Shown here in pieces: positions 11,617-25,019 of a stretch of DNA of 64,000 nucleotides. This stretch comes from Tetmemena sp. SeJ-2015 (lineage: Eukaryota; Ciliophora; Spirotrichea; Sporadotrichida; Oxytrichidae). The notes under the pieces were generated by a model that searched no databases, had not been told where the DNA came from, and was given only the letters and a program-made list of their open reading frames with translations. The first letter of the stretch is position 1. Each line of letters opens with the position of its first letter. Where the stretch lies: the NCBI GenBank assembly GCA_027382625.1, contig JAJKFJ010020810.1, positions 48,730 through 112,729 of the forward strand, in the 5' to 3' direction. The translations under genes were made by a program, and so were the position numbers.

Positions 11617-12960
11617 ATGGAAGTATAATACACCCAGTACGCCGATAATCAAGTTCTTTCTCACTTCAAGAATTCTGTTAACTCTCTATCATTTAATTAT
11701 TATCAAGCCCGGAAACATCTATCTACGGTATCTCTCCCCTACACGTCATCAAGCTAAAACAATAGACCTCAAATTCTCTCCTGAAGATAAAATTATAATA
11801 CTTATATAATCATCATAATCATTTGATAGTTATTTAAAGAGTGAAGTTTCAACTCAAAAATCGTCGCCTGTTAGTCTGTCACCCTTATCATGTCAATCAA
11901 GCCAAAACAGTGAAGATAAGGCATCTCTATTTTCTAGTAGTTTAAAATTGAATCGAATACTTAATTGAGTAACGATGAACAGGATTTCTCAGTTGAGACT
12001 TCAGGGGCTTCCTGCTCGAGGTAGCTAAAGTTCTTGTATGAGGCTGAAGAGGAAATGGCCTCGATTTGGTAACCCAAGAAATAAATTAAAGTCACCAAGC
12101 CAAAAATCATTCAAGGCTCATAAAAGTCGGTGGTCCCCCACTCAGCATCAGGATTTAATAGAAGCTCTCCCCAGCCCACTCTCAATGGATTCAACCAGCA
12201 GAACTTCTCTATTCCCGACAGATTGCAAATTTCTAAAGAAAGAAGCTGGTCCGAGGAGAAACTGATACCTGAAAGACCAGCTAACCCTATGTTCACAGAT
12301 AAATTCTACAATCTTAAAAATCATATGCCTTATTTTTAATGATAATGTTATATTTTGCGAGTGAATGGAAATTTATAGTTTACGCAGGGTTCTAACTTTT
12401 CAACTCCAGAATCCAACTTCTCTGCTAATAACTTCACCCAATACTAAATGTATTAATAACTCTCCTCTGTGTGCTTAAATTTTATATCTGAGTTTGACAA
12501 GATGACAATAACTGAGAGCTAAATTAATAACAATCATTAACTGCCTGCTGGCAATTCTCTCCCTGCTTTTCATTCAATTCTCATCAATTATTTGATCATC
12601 TTATTTTTCACTCTGATAAGGGAAAAAATAACTAATCTCAGAGTTCCTTCTCTTGTGCTTCCTCTCTTTAGAGTTAGGAGGTGCAGGAAGTTATATTCTT
12701 CATTTATTTTTGAAGATAAGGATTCCATGATGGGCGGCTCTGTTAACTACATTCAAGGATTTTAATAATTTAATGGCTGGGAGACTACCCCATAGAATCC
12801 ATTTTACTACAATTCGATTGGCTTTTAATGCCCCCAATATCCCCAACAGCCATGGACTTCCTACCAACAAGCTTCTCCACAGCACCATTATCAAATGTTC
12901 ACTAGTCTAAATCCAATTGGTTTCACCCAAGACACCATTCAAAGCATTCAAAATTACTGA
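11617..12960 (+). CDS. Gln/Asn/Ser-rich hypothetical protein
   Basis: Unrecognised. ATG at 11617-11619 (MEVQYTQYADNQVL), TGA at 12958-12960. Coding blocks: 11617-11780; about 11840-11950 (Ser-rich, SSPVSLSPLSCQSSQNSEDK); 11955-12325, the best-supported block (NDEQDFSVETSGASCSRQLK onward); and 12380-12960, which ends Gln/Pro/aromatic-rich (CPQYPQQPWTSYQQASPQ). In-frame TAA/TAG are frequent at expected Gln positions. Frame changes between blocks mark introns or IESs I did not fix to the base. The low-complexity Q/N/S composition suggests a disordered regulatory or RNA-associated protein, which is inference only. Confidence 0.55.
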
Positions 12961-13666
12961 AGAATCCAACTTGTTAATTATTCCCCTATTCAATGCAAAA
13001 ATAAATATGATAGGGTTTGTTCGTATTACATGAATTGAGTATATTGGATCTCAAGCCAAATGATATATAATGTATGAATCAGTGACTATAATAATAAGAG
13101 ATAATTAATCTATGATCTACACCTCTATAAGCAGATGACCTTAGCAATAAATAAAATCTACCTTGGTTGTAAGAATACATTATTCATCCTATAAAATAAA
13201 TAAAATTCAACTCTTACTCATTTTCTCCCCACTATATTTTGCAATCGGAAAAAGGAAGTGACTCATGGACAGCGTTAGATAATTAATAATTGTATTATAA
13301 TGCGTTAAGTTGCCTAATTCTCTTGACCTGAAGTGGCGAGAAACTTAAAAGTCAAGAGTGAGGTAGCCTAAGCTGTTCTAGATAGAGTGATTGAGGAGGG
13401 CTTTTTAGCACCACCAATATGGGGCTAAACACAGACCTCTTCAATCTAAGTTTAGCATTTAAATAAGTTATTTCCCGGTTCGAAGTGCAATATAAATAGC
13501 AAGATATTAATCGGAGTGCACGATAAATCCAAGCGCACAACCCAAATATAAATATTGACATATAAGAGACTTATATTAATTAACATAAAATTAACACCCT
13601 AAATTATAGCGAAAAAATAACTCCTATCAGGATTTTTTAAGGGAAATATCCTAAATCAAATATAAA
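12961..13666. other. AT-rich spacer
   Basis: No convincing frame. A 69-codon minus-strand frame at 13352-13561 lacks any support and is probably chance. Confidence 0.5.
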
Positions 13667-15890
13667 ATGGAAAGTTTGATTGATGATATAATCAAGAAAG
13701 TCCCGATTCAATACCTCCTATAGATTCAGGCACAAGTTACTTCTCATAATTTACTTACCTTTCCGGCTAAATTAGGTAAGACTTTCAATGAATTTTAAAC
13801 TTAGCTAATATATAGATGGAGAAAATGATACACCATCCGCGGATTAAAACTTGCAAGAATACGAGAAGCTATTAATCATGGTTTATCAAATTGTTATTGG
13901 CATCACGATTATACTAGCGTTTTTCAATATCTACTTAATTATAAAAACCAGGAAATGCGGAAACATTCCACTTATTTTCCTGTACATCTTTTCGATAACA
14001 ACTCTTCTAATAGTGCGTGATCGAATTTAATTGTGGAAGTGGATAAATTCAATGCAAGCTTTAAAATTATTAGCTGACTCATTTAGATTATAGGGCAGTT
14101 GCAAAACTCTAAATTTTTTGTCAAGTGAAGCTTCCTACCTCGTTTGCACAAGTTCAACCTCCTCAAAGCAGTTGTGTAGCTTAAGTTGAACTATCATGTT
14201 GAATGTGACACCTCTGTGAATTTGAGCACTGGATGATAATTGCAGAGTAGAGTTCCATATCTGCGGTAGGAGGACGAGAAGTGCTGCAATGTGAAGTCGA
14301 ATGTCCTCTCTCAACTTAAAGGGCTTTTTCTGACTATGATTTTGGTCTTTAATTCAGGAAGCCGCTCTCGGTGAAAGGTATCATGGTGATGTCTGGAATG
14401 AAGTAACGTTACTATGGCTAGGCAAGTAGAGAGCATTATAGTTTGTCAAATTCTCTTCAGTTTATTGCTCTAGGTTGTCAATTTAGAAGAGACTCTACCA
14501 TTATAATTAGTTAGAATTAAGTTATATTATGTATGATTAACCCCTCATAACAATAGATCATGAACTATAAGTAAGTATCTCATAGAAGTTAAACTGCTTT
14601 CTTAACTTAATTTAGGCTTAATGGTTTTATTTGTGGCTATATTTTACGTTGACGAGATAAAATGCTGCCTTTATAATATTTTCCGATACTATTTTTAAAA
14701 AATATTTTGAGATTAAATTACTACCCTGCCCTAGTGTTTCCTTTCACTGCGATGACTTATATTCTAAATGTGTAAGCCAAATCCAAGTTTAATTGGGCTA
14801 TTATAGAATGAAAATGATTTTTCGAAAAGGAGTGACATTCTTCAAAACTCAAACACGGAAAATAGTTAGCAGGGTGTTTATCTACATCATCCTAGTTGCA
14901 ATTTAGTTTTTTATTTCTGGTCAAGTGATTGCAGATGCAGTCAATAAGTATCAAAACGGATGCTCTACAACAGATACTCTCTGCAACTTTTCAAAGTAAA
15001 AATCTCTCTATCTTAGAACAATTTAGGGAACCAGAGAGGGAATTCTCGATATACCTATCCACTTTCATTTTGATGACTTATACTCATTGGCTGCAGTTCC
15101 TCTACTTCAGAGAGAAAATGAATGACAGAAAAAGAATAATGAAGTCCACAAGAAAGAACCCTTTTAGCGTTTATTTTTAAAAAGAGGAGGACCTTCTTCA
15201 CAACTTTATAAATTTTAACTCTGTCATTTTCGATAAGCTTGCTGTATAGAGCGATTTACAATTTGATTAAATATATAGAAAATGACACTGTCTACAGCTT
15301 TGCAAACTCGTAAAATTCCTGATCTTATTATAATATATTTGTCTAGTGGAGTTTTTCTAGTATTTCACACCTACATGATAGTTTAATATAATTTATTGAG
15401 TATTTTGATAGTGTTCCCCATTTAAGTGGCATTTGTCATGCAGTTCTTATCTTACAGAAGCTAAGTACAGAGTCTCTAATAGAGGAGGGGCACGAGAAAC
15501 ACAAATAGCACTTACGATAGCATTTATTAAGAAGAGGAAGAGGAATAGCCAAATCAGCTATAAAGTCTAGATAAGAAAATCACATTCTTACACAGTGACT
15601 AAATTAGAAAAACAGAGCCAGAAGATCCTCAGATCTCTGATAATAACCTTAGATCTAGTTACCTCACAGGTACTTTAGCTCCATCCAAGCATTTTATTTA
15701 TTCAGTCATCACGTAGAGTAGCAATGCTTATTTCTACGGCTCTCCAAATATCCCACCAGGAATTGATGTGCTTTCAAACGAAGACACTACTCTTTTTCAA
15801 AATCTAGAGAAAAGCAGCGTTATGTTCAAACGAGACTACCTTTCTCATCATCATTTGATGAGTGCGAAATCTAATTATAATACATACTGA
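13667..15890 (+). CDS. Multi-pass membrane protein, copy 1 of a three-gene family
   Basis: Start ATG 13667 (MESLIDDIIKKVPIQYLL), end TGA 15888-15890. An intron at 13776-13815 (40 nt) splices KL to DGENDTPSAD. A strong membrane segment follows (IMVYQIVIGITIILAFFNIY) and another (NIPLIFLYIFSITTLL). Later blocks (about 15040-15150, 15400-15620, 15640-15890) give another hydrophobic segment and a Ser/Asn-rich cytosolic tail. The related genes at 17537-18932 and 22001-24999 share an acidic D-x-NTP-type patch just before the first membrane segment and a second segment followed by a splice site. The N-terminal hydrophobic layout loosely resembles seven-helix THH1/TOM1-like or GPCR-like proteins; this is weak. 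Block borders in 14000-15040 are unresolved. Confidence 0.5.
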
Positions 15891-16058
15891 TTATATTTAA
15901 AATTGATAATAAAAGGTAATTCATAATCAAATTTCTTATCCCATTTATATATTTATTTCTATTATGGGTATTTAGAATTATTAATTACAAAAATCTTATA
16001 AATAACTTAGTCTTAAATCTATATCTTCTCCGACCTATCATTTAATTTATTAAATCAA

Positions 16059-17236
16059 ATGCAGAATGCATAGCCCTCTAAGGACTTTTTGCAGTTGAAT
16101 TCCTGCTGTGATACTTCTGAAAATTTTGATACCCTCCAAAGAGAATGTTTATTTTAAATCAACTATGAAGCCTAAAATATCTATATTTCTAATTGCCTAA
16201 AGGCCCCTCTAAAATGAAAGCACTTGGTTTCACTTCTAAAATAACTGGGCTATTTTAGAGCAGATTCTTAAGCACCACCTCTGCAAATAAGTTCTAACAG
16301 AACAGTAAACCAGGAACAGTCACGAGCCAAACTAATAGTCTCCAAAGCACTCCTAATTATAATGTTTCCCCTACCAATAAAAGTGTTTTAGTATTTAAAG
16401 ACAGTAGTTGCTCCCCACTCATTCCAAACATTAAGCACCTTAGCATTTTAAATCGTATGTAGATAACTAAGAAGGTGACAATCTAACTACCAGTCTATGG
16501 CCTCAGATGGGCGATAGAGTTAACAGTGCTGCAGAAATTATAGACATTGACATGAATTACTTTAATTTTTTCTATTAATTCAAGCTCAGATTAAACAAAG
16601 TTCATATCTCAAGAGCGAGAGAGTAGCGAGCTAAATAGAATTTCAACACAGTATCATATGGTCCCCTCACCTCCTAAGATTGTGGGAGCTTCTAAGTAAT
16701 TGAAAACTGAGGAGCAAAAGGAATTAAGCTAAGAGAGTCTAGTGCAGATCAAAGGCTACTGCGACAATAGACCGTAAACGCAGATAATAGCCGGATATAA
16801 CAGACAATACTCTGGTTAGGGAATCACCACAAAATCTTCTTAATTTCATCAATCAAATTAGCCTAATCTTTCTGACATATTTAATCATTCAAATTTTATC
16901 AAATATCACAAATCACTCTTTGCTTTAACTATAAAGTCAACAGAGTCCAACAATTCTAAATTAAAATCTAAGAAATAGAGTGAATCAGATATTCTCAGTA
17001 AAAATGCAAACCTAGCTTACATCTAGTCACTCATGAAGGCTCCAAGCATCTAGAGTTCTAAAATAAATGGGTCTTCAATTATTTAAAATGAGTCATTACC
17101 CAACAGATTTAACAATATTGAGGAGTCACTAGCAGAATCAATCAGAATCAAATGTGAAAGTTTAAAAAAATAATTTAAATACTTGAGAGTATAGTATCAA
17201 ATGAAAATTAAGATGAAGAAGAATATGTCAAACTGA
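16059..17236 (+). CDS. Ser/Gln/Asn-rich hypothetical protein
   Basis: ATG 16059 (MQNAQPSKDFLQLNSCCDTS), TGA 17234-17236. A long frame in the ciliate code covers about 16640-17236 and ends with a basic helix (LKKQFKYLRVQYQMKIKMKK). An N-terminal block (16206-16460) is Ser/Thr/Asn-rich (KFQQNSKPGTVTSQTNSLQS). Two or three frame changes near 16200, 16460 and 16590 are consistent with IESs. No domain is recognised. Its position between two members of the membrane-protein family may be accidental. Confidence 0.5.
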
Positions 17237-17536
17237 ATAAATATCTATTAAATTATTCTATAAAAGGTTTTATTTATTCTCACATTAACTAAAGTAAGAC
17301 ATAAAATTTCCAAAAATATTATATAAGTAAACTCACAATGGATAATCTGAAAAGTCCAACCCCATACTCATCTTAAATAACTAAATAAGAGTTTCCTTTC
17401 TAAATTGTAAAAGTTATTTCTGAAATATGCTTTTCATAAAATAATTAAATCATAATTTAGAGTTATGCTAAAAATTATCGAATCTTTCGAGTTATTGAGA
17501 TAGAAGATTGGCTTTAAATAGACTTTTTGAGAACTG

Positions 17537-18932
17537 ATGGATAAGTTTTATGACGATAAAAATTAAGAGTGCAACAGCCAAGATGAGTTTAAGGATAATA
17601 ACACTCCCTTGACCGATATTTGCTTCGGGCTATTGGCTATTTTTACTTTTATGACGATAGTATTTGCTCTCTCTAATGTTTACAAGATTTGGAAGTTGAA
17701 GAAAATTAGAAATCTGCCTCTTACTGTTTTCTACATATCTTCTATCCTCACCTTGATTTGTAAGCTTTTCAAATAGACTAATCTTAAATTTAACTTTAAT
17801 TTTAATGATACTTTAAATCTTTTAGTTCTGTTTCTTTTCTGATGGATTCAGCTTTTCACTACGGGAATTGCGTGTATATGATTTGGTAGACGTTGATAGT
17901 GTACACATATGTCATTACAGGTTACTGCTATCTAATCTAGAGGTAGAAAAATAAAAATCATCTTATAACACTAAACGCCCTATAGTCTTAAGATTATTTT
18001 TCCTCATGATAAGATGAACCCCAAGGTTGACCTGAAACGAAGAAGGCTGCGCAGATACTCAAAACTCATTCTGATATTTCTGATTATCTTATTCATCATA
18101 CAGTACATAGTTAACTTTGCCACTGACTGCTCAGGGTATTTGAAGAATAATGGGTAAGCTTATAAAGATAGATAAAACTTTATTTAATAGTTCCCTTACA
18201 ATCATATTCGTAATGTATGGCTTCACTTATTTTTAATTCACGTTTCTGGTCATAACTGCTGCAAACTATTTGCTTTGGTAAAACCTTAAGAGAAGAAAAT
18301 CAATGAGTTCAAAAGCAAAGAGAAAACACCTTCAAGTTCAAATAATAATCAAATAATTTAGTTTCATTGGTATTCGGATTCAGTTATCTGTATCGATTCA
18401 TCGTAGATGCAATTTAAATGGGAATAGGATCAGAAATGTGGTAGAAATTGAAAGATTACAACTGCCCCTTCAATTATATTTCTTTTTCATATTTATTTTT
18501 GTGAATTAAAATTAGAACATAAGTTATTATTTTTTCGCATTTGTCTAGTTTATTTTCTAAATTTACATAATCTTAGAGTTAATTTATGAGTAGGTTTATT
18601 TAATTTTCAAAGCTTTTAAATAGCTAATAATGATTATTTTGTTGGTTATTTTTAATTATCCATGGTGCTTGATGCTGTTCGGACTTCACTTTGTGGGAGA
18701 GCTAACTCCGATATTTTTCTTGCTTCTAGAGTAAAGAAAGACTTTCAAAGCAGCTGAGAGAAAAGAAAGAGGGTCTTTGATTTCAAATGAGTCCACTTAA
18801 AACAGAAAGAGCACCAGGAATGGAGAAAGAGAGACCTTGGATTCGTTTAAGATTTATAATAATTGTTTGAAGGAGAGAAAAGACTCTACAAGGGATAGGG
18901 GCAAATATCCAGACTTTAAAATTCAGTAATGA
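17537..18932 (+). CDS. Multi-pass membrane protein, copy 2 of a three-gene family
   Basis: The start is placed at ATG 17537 because an in-frame TGA lies just upstream; the stop is TGA 18930-18932. MDKFYDDKNQECNSQDEF leads to DNNTPLTDI, then hydrophobic segments (LAIFTFMTIVFALSNVYKIW; LPLTVFYISSILTLI), an intron starting GTAAGC near 17761, further segments (TLIVYTYVITGYCYLI; LILIFLIILFIIQYIVNFA; IIFVMYGFTYFQFTFLVI), and LMLFGLHFVGELTPIFFLLL before a charged Ser/Lys tail. The GEL-x-P motif in the last segment recurs in copy 3 (LHLFGELIPLQIIYSL). The topology, about seven segments, is inferred by eye. Several junctions are unresolved. Confidence 0.55.
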
Positions 18933-19570
18933 CAGACGCACACTCACAATTACACAAGAGACAAACATCTCATCTTAATTCTCAAATATATTTTATATTT
19001 TATTTCATAAATGTTAATCAAAAAAATTGTATATTCGATCACAAAATAAGTGTTAACACATTCGAATAAAACACTTGTTACATTTTATCAAATTCACATT
19101 TTATAATAAAATAAACTAACCAAAGTAAGTAAAAATATATAATATGCAAATTAATATTCTCAACTGAACAGTACTAATTCCCAGATATAGGGATCATAAA
19201 TCGATCCTCATCAAAACTAGACACTCACAATTATAGGATGAATACGAATGCAGAATCGGAGGTAAGATATATTTAGATAAATTAACTAGTAGATTTGTTT
19301 GAATGTAATTTCAGATTTAAAACCCGAGGATTTTTTATAAGGGCGAAAAAGGTTTTATTTTAAATTTTTTTCGGACCTATTTTAGTTCAATAACAAAATA
19401 AGAGAGAAATAAAATAGAAGTTTTAAAAAAGGGAAAATGAAATGAAAAAATTAAACGGGGAATTTTAAAAAAAAATTGGGTAAATGGATTTTCAAAAAAG
19501 AAAATTAAATGTCAGTAAGGGTCAAAATTTTTAAAAATTCTTTATTTTAAAGCTTTTTTTAACAAAGTTG
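18933..19570. repeat. AT-rich, homopolymer-rich non-coding stretch
   Basis: No coding frame. Between about 19330 and 19560 there are many A and T runs with intermittent G runs (GGGCG, AAACGGGG), a texture seen again at about 62460-62960. It may be spacer or a large eliminated sequence. Confidence 0.45.
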
Positions 19571-19574
19571 CTTT

Positions 19575-21646
19575 TACATCTCTTTTTTCAATTTCTCTTA
19601 TCAATTCGTATTCTACCTATATTATAATTTTGGGCAGCTTTACAAAAGCTAAAAAAGCAAAAGGAACAGCACATATAATCTTTACAAATGAAAATCTCAA
19701 AAATAATTATCATGAGGATCATCTTTTTGAATCAGAGGAAAAATATCTGCGCCACAAAGAAGCCTAGCTAAGAAGATTAAAAGCAAGTGCAGGGGATATC
19801 AACAGTATGAGATTATCATATTTGACTTAAATGCTATAAGTCATTTTTAGATTTGAAGATGAAGATGTAATCTCAGAAAATAACATTAGTTACTTGGTAC
19901 CGCATTTTTATAGGTTTTATTAAGATGGCTCTCCTGTAAATGCTAAAATTAAAACTCTCATTAGTGATGAAATAGAGACTGCGCATAACAACAACAATCA
20001 CAACCAATATTTATAATTATTTGAGTAAAATATTTAAATTCTAGCAATAGTTTTTTTTAAAAAAAATATTTAATTGCCGGTTTTAAATGTCAACATTCTC
20101 TCCATTAGATATTTAAGGTTTAATTAGAAAAGAAATAAAAACTCTTAAGTATATAATTTTAGTCTTATTCTTTAAGACAATCAAAGTGAGTTATAAATTA
20201 AGAAAAACCAAAAATTAAAAGCCAATATAAATTTATATTTTAAAAAAGAAATTTTAAAATTTTTTAAAAAGCATTTTGAAAAATTTTTTGAATTTTTTTT
20301 TTTCAATTTTTTTTTTTTTTTAATAAATTTTTTAGAGCCCCAAATATGGTTACAATCTGAAGGTATAAAAAAAATCAAAAATTTGGGCAATTTAAAACCT
20401 TTTGAAATGGATCCTTGATTTCTTAGACTATCTCAGGATATGGTAATAATTATGGGTTTGGAGCCAAAGTTGAAGACAGGTTTAGAGATTCAGCTTTGAG
20501 CACGAATACCAATCCCTAATACGATTAGTATAACAATAACAACAACCAAGGCCTGAGTCTGGCTTAAAATGTTAGGAGGTAATTTCAAACACCAAATCAT
20601 TTATATTTAATGTGCAATAAATAGTTTACCTTGATTTTGAAAATGGACAATAAAGCATATAGAAGCAAATGACCTAAGAGTAAAAGCAAGATTAGCAGCA
20701 GTAGACAAACATATTTTTGGATAAAGTTCCCCCTTCTAATTAAGTTTTATTTTCTGATGACGATCGCAGTAACCTAAATCCTTTTCTATCCACTAAGAAT
20801 AGTCAACCTAATATACTTTAACCATAATAATTTATCATTTTAATAAGGTCATAATATAAATCCTATATATTTGTTTCAATAAGAAATTTATATGTTACAA
20901 TAAATAACAGAAATAGAACCTAAAAAGACAATTAAGAAGTACTATGCATAAAAATATCTAAATTATTTTAATAAATAAGAATTTTATAAAACCAGTTAAT
21001 CTAAAAGTTCACAATAAAAAGAGTGCCACAAAAAGAATGCTGATAGGCAAAAAGCTTTACAAACTACTCTTTAAGAAACAAAAACAAAGCCTACATTAAA
21101 ATTCTGATTTTATGCAACAACAAATCAACGATGATCAACAAGATGAAGATTAATTTTTCTTAAATTCACATAAATTAATTAACTTTAAGACAATAAAGAG
21201 GATAATCATGTTTCATTTAACCCCACTATGTTCAAAGAGCATAAAACCGGCTATAAAAAATAGAAACAGTAAATCTAAAGATTTGTGACAGAGGGCTAAA
21301 GCTTACAACAGGAATTAAATCAAATAATTCAATAAATTATCTAGCCGCAACTACTTATTAGAAGATTATATTTTGGAATATGAAGAAGAACTTAAAATAA
21401 GCAGATCCAGATTTTAAACCAACGAGCCTCCCATTGATAATTTAGATAACTAAATTCAAAAGCTTAAGAGCTAAATTACTGACTCTAGTATGTCGCCATC
21501 TAAGCTGAGGATAAATGCCGCATAATAATTTATTTTAAAATATATTTTCCGCTAACTCTAAATACTGTAAACTTATTAATAAATCGCAGTCGATGGATGA
21601 CTATGCAGACTACTTATCGCAGGATGACCTGTAGAGGAGTCTTTGA
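19575..21646 (+). CDS. Unrecognised charged, Gln/Asn-rich protein in several segments
   Basis: Coding blocks in the ciliate code: about 19590-20010 (NNYHEDHLFESEEKYLRHKE, FRFEDEDVISENNISYLVPH), 20440-20580, 20640-20810 (KVPPSNQVLFSDDDRSNLNP), 21050-21170, and 21290-21530 with helical, probably coiled-coil content (YILEYEEELKISRSRF). The end is DDYADYLSQDDLQRSL with TGA 21644-21646. The start codon is not established. The segments are separated by AT-rich frame-breaking stretches such as 20010-20430, which holds long T/A runs and no coding signal. Grouping all blocks in one gene is inference. Confidence 0.45.
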
Positions 21647-22000
21647 TCCAATAATTATTTGAATAAAATCTATATTTATAAAATATTATTTGTTCATTCT
21701 ATAAGTCATGCGCTCTTTTTAGATTTGATCAAGCAAATCATTAATTCAGAAATATTCTTTCAAAACTATAATATTATTTAAATATATGTAATAATTGAGA
21801 ATGTTGCAAAAAATATTCTTAAGAAGATAAACGAAATATCTAATAAAGAATGTTATTAAAAAATTATACGTATAAAAATAGACTTTTTAAATAGAATTCA
21901 TAATCAAAGATTATAAAATTAATTCAAATTATATTTTATTTATGAATGCTTTTTTTTTTAAAGAATCTTTTGTTAAGGATTCGATGTGATTTTATGTGTA
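21647..22000. other. AT-rich spacer
   Basis: No coding frame; long A/T runs. It lies directly upstream of the third membrane-protein gene. Confidence 0.5.
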
Positions 22001-24999
22001 ATGATGGATATTAAGTCGTAGTCATTAATGCATTTCGTGGGTTTGGAGCAGTTCTCTCTTACAGACTTAATAGACTATGCTTATTAGTTGGAAAAGAAAC
22101 TCATCCCTGGTAAATATTTTCAAGACCTAACCATTATTGTAGTCAAAATCTTAAACGAATGAAATTTATAATAAGAATATCAAGATGATCCAGTTGATCC
22201 AAATGATGATAATGGTAAAGACGATGGAAATACACTCGCAAAATTATTATTTTTGCCTTAAAATGGTTCTTCATTATCCTATTCACACTCACTCTGATAG
22301 TTTTGATCTCTGGGCTAATAAATCTTTATATGATTGGTAAATCTGAAAAAGGTTGCAAGTAGATAAACTTCGAGCAGTCTTTATTCTACTTTTTTAGCCT
22401 GGTAACTCTAATTTGTAAGAAATTGACTGTAAATATGTGTATTTTAGTTATGGAATTGTTCTTTCTGGATCCAGCGATTAACTACTAGCCATGTCCTTAT
22501 TAATTTATGATGTCCACAATGACCTACACATACGTGTGTGCTATTGTCTCCTACCTTTCCCACTGGTAACCATATTTTATCAATAAGTTTTCCATTATAC
22601 CTAAATCCTTTAGTTTGAGAGTTACTCTAACAGATAAGATAATTTATTCATTTGTATTAATTTATTTTAAAATTTTATTTTATGCCTTTATTAGTCTTAA
22701 TTTGTATTTATAATTGCGATTATTTTATTGCTCATTTATAATTATTTTCTCTTAGATTGAATATCTTATTTGTATAATTTATAAGCGAGAGATGTCAGAA
22801 GCAGAAAGAAAGAAAAGAAGATTTAATCTAAAGTCATTTTTACATTCATAATAGTAGCCATTCTCATTTTCTTTATAAATCTATCTTAAAAGAAGTCTTA
22901 ATTTTAAATGAGGAATTCTTATATCATAATTAAAGTTTGAAAATAAAGGGCAGATATAAATCTTATAAGAATTTTATAGCTGATTATTTAGGTTTATTTA
23001 TCTAAATTTAAAGTAGAGAATTAATTTTCTTTTTGGTGCCTATGTTATCAAACAATTCATGCTACAAGTACGATAATTAAAGTAGTAATGATTATAGTGC
23101 TCCTTGGAATGTGGCCTCTGTATATGTATTTGCCCTTGTTCTTTTGATAGTGGTCAAGTGCAAACAGTTCAATCACATCAATCAAAGACATTTTATTTAA
23201 AGACTAAACGATGCCAAACAAGAAAAGTGCATTACTATATTCGTAGGGGGATTCATCTGCTTAAGCTTCCTAATCAGAATCACATTGAATATCATACAGT
23301 CTATAGACATCAATATCATGATTGATTTTTAAATCATTCAATAAAATACACAAATAATAAAGCTGCCTTAATCTTATCTTTAATTCAGATTTTTAAAGGA
23401 AGAACGAAATTACTAATTCAAACTATGGATGGTAAATACTCTTTGATTGTTTAACTTTAATAGGTGCATGTTTTTGCTGTGTCTTCACTTGTTTGGAGAA
23501 TTGATCCCTTTGTAGATAATTTACTCCCTCTAAATTCACACAATTATTTATTAGATATGTAATATTGGAGAGTTCTTAATGAATAAATTGTTCAAATAAA
23601 TAACTTTATAATTCATATACAGTAAGATTACTTATTACTTAAGCTGATTCTTTAAATTTACCTTATTTAATTCTGTATAAAAAAAAATTATTGACAGATT
23701 GCCTCAATCCCTCCCTTACAGTTTAAGAGGAATAATAATTACATCATCAACTAAATTTAAGAACTGAATGATTATTAAAGTAAGCCTTTAAAAATATTTC
23801 AAATGATAGTTGAATTATATATTAGATGAATCTACTTCCATATTTAGTTTTAATTTTTTGTGAGAAAATTTGAGAAACCTTAATTTAATATATTCTATTA
23901 AAACTCGTATTTATCAAGTATCAATATATTGTAGTAATACATATTTTACAAAGAGAGCAACTAAGAAAAGCTGGGATGACGAGGATGATTCCTATGAATA
24001 TCATTCGTCTTAAGATGCTTCTGTTCCTAAATCTTATATTTATTTTTAATCTCCAGCTCCACCAATGAATATGCTGAGGTCGGAAAATCTAAGACTAGAA
24101 AGTGACGTCAAAGAATCTATTCTTATGTTAAAATTTGTAAAAATAATATAGTCTTCTGGATACACACGATCAGTCTAATTAACTCAAAAAATCAAATATA
24201 GCTTCAATTCTCAGAAATAACAAGGTTATTATATTTAGAGGAATATAAATATCATATTTAGGGAAAAAATAAGTTTAAAGCTTTACTAATTATTAAGCTG
24301 ATTTCTTCTTTCCAAAGGTATATAAGGAATTATTTTAAAGGATTAAACTTGCTGGCTTTTTCAGATCCTCTACCTAGAAATCTTTTGAAATTTTTATAAA
24401 CCTGTTTTTGGGATTGCATACCACTTTATTAGACTTTAATTGATTGCATTTATGAGTATATTATTATAGTATTAGTTTTAGAAGAGGTTTTACTCAATTA
24501 ATGACGAATAATTATGGCTAAAAATTGTTTCCTTCCTTCTGCTAATCATTTGAGATAGCTCTTTCATGATTAAGTTGTTTTAATAAATAAATTATATCAG
24601 AAAATAAAACTCAAGCAAGGAGACGAACTTTTGCAAAGTTATGAAAGTAGCGACCAAGAGATCAATGGGCTAGTAACTGCCCCAAAGTAACAGCTATGCT
24701 TATTTTTTTTATGGGTATCAGCAATCTCAGACCAACCTTCCTTTGTTTCACCACTAAATATCGGATCAACTAAAAGCCACTTCGCCTGATCTCAAGAAGT
24801 CAATTTCAAATGTGAGTTACACAAATTAGAACAGTAAAAATCTGACCAACCTTTACAATCAAAATCAAAGCAACTAAAACTATGAAGTCATGCCAGAATA
24901 CGACTAAGATCTCAGAACAAACCTGAGCCAGTATGAAAGAATATCTCAGATGCCAAACGCAAACCAGAAACACAAGCGATCTGAGGATATTTTTATTTG
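22001..24999 (+). CDS. Multi-pass membrane protein, copy 3 of a three-gene family
   Basis: ATG 22001; the last coding block ends at TGA 24997-24999. An intron at 22110-22142 (33 nt) and two IESs (22161-22178, 22245-22264) resolve the 5' part, giving LNEYQDDPVDPNDDNGKDD then NTLAKWFFIILFTLTLIVL. An intron near 22414-22446 follows the second segment, at the place where copies 1 and 2 also have a splice donor. More hydrophobic blocks follow (VYVFALVLLIVVKCKQF, FVGGFICLSFLIRITLNII, LLCLHLFGELIPLQIIYSL). Cytosolic tail blocks at about 23950-24140 (acidic, SWDDEDDSYEYHSS) and 24640-24999 (Asn/Gln/Ser-rich) are assigned to this gene by position only and could belong to another. Confidence 0.5.
22161..22178 (+). 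other. IES, 18 bp, pointer GAAT
   Basis: GAAT occurs at 22157-22160 and 22175-22178. The insert is a multiple of three but carries an in-frame TGA immediately after the first pointer. Removing it gives LNEYQDDPVDP and continues the frame. No GT...AG ends. Confidence 0.7.
22245..22264 (+). other. IES, 20 bp, pointer AAAAT
   Basis: AAAAT occurs at 22240-22244 and 22260-22264. Removal joins NTLAK to WFFIILFTLTL, the first membrane segment, matching the spacing in the two related genes. Confidence 0.75.
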
Positions 25000-25019
25000 A
25001 TATAGAAGAGAGAGAAAGT

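Noticed and set aside
13352..13561. 69-codon minus-strand frame as a gene
   Set aside because: No conserved motif, no coding neighbour on that strand, and biased composition; probably chance.
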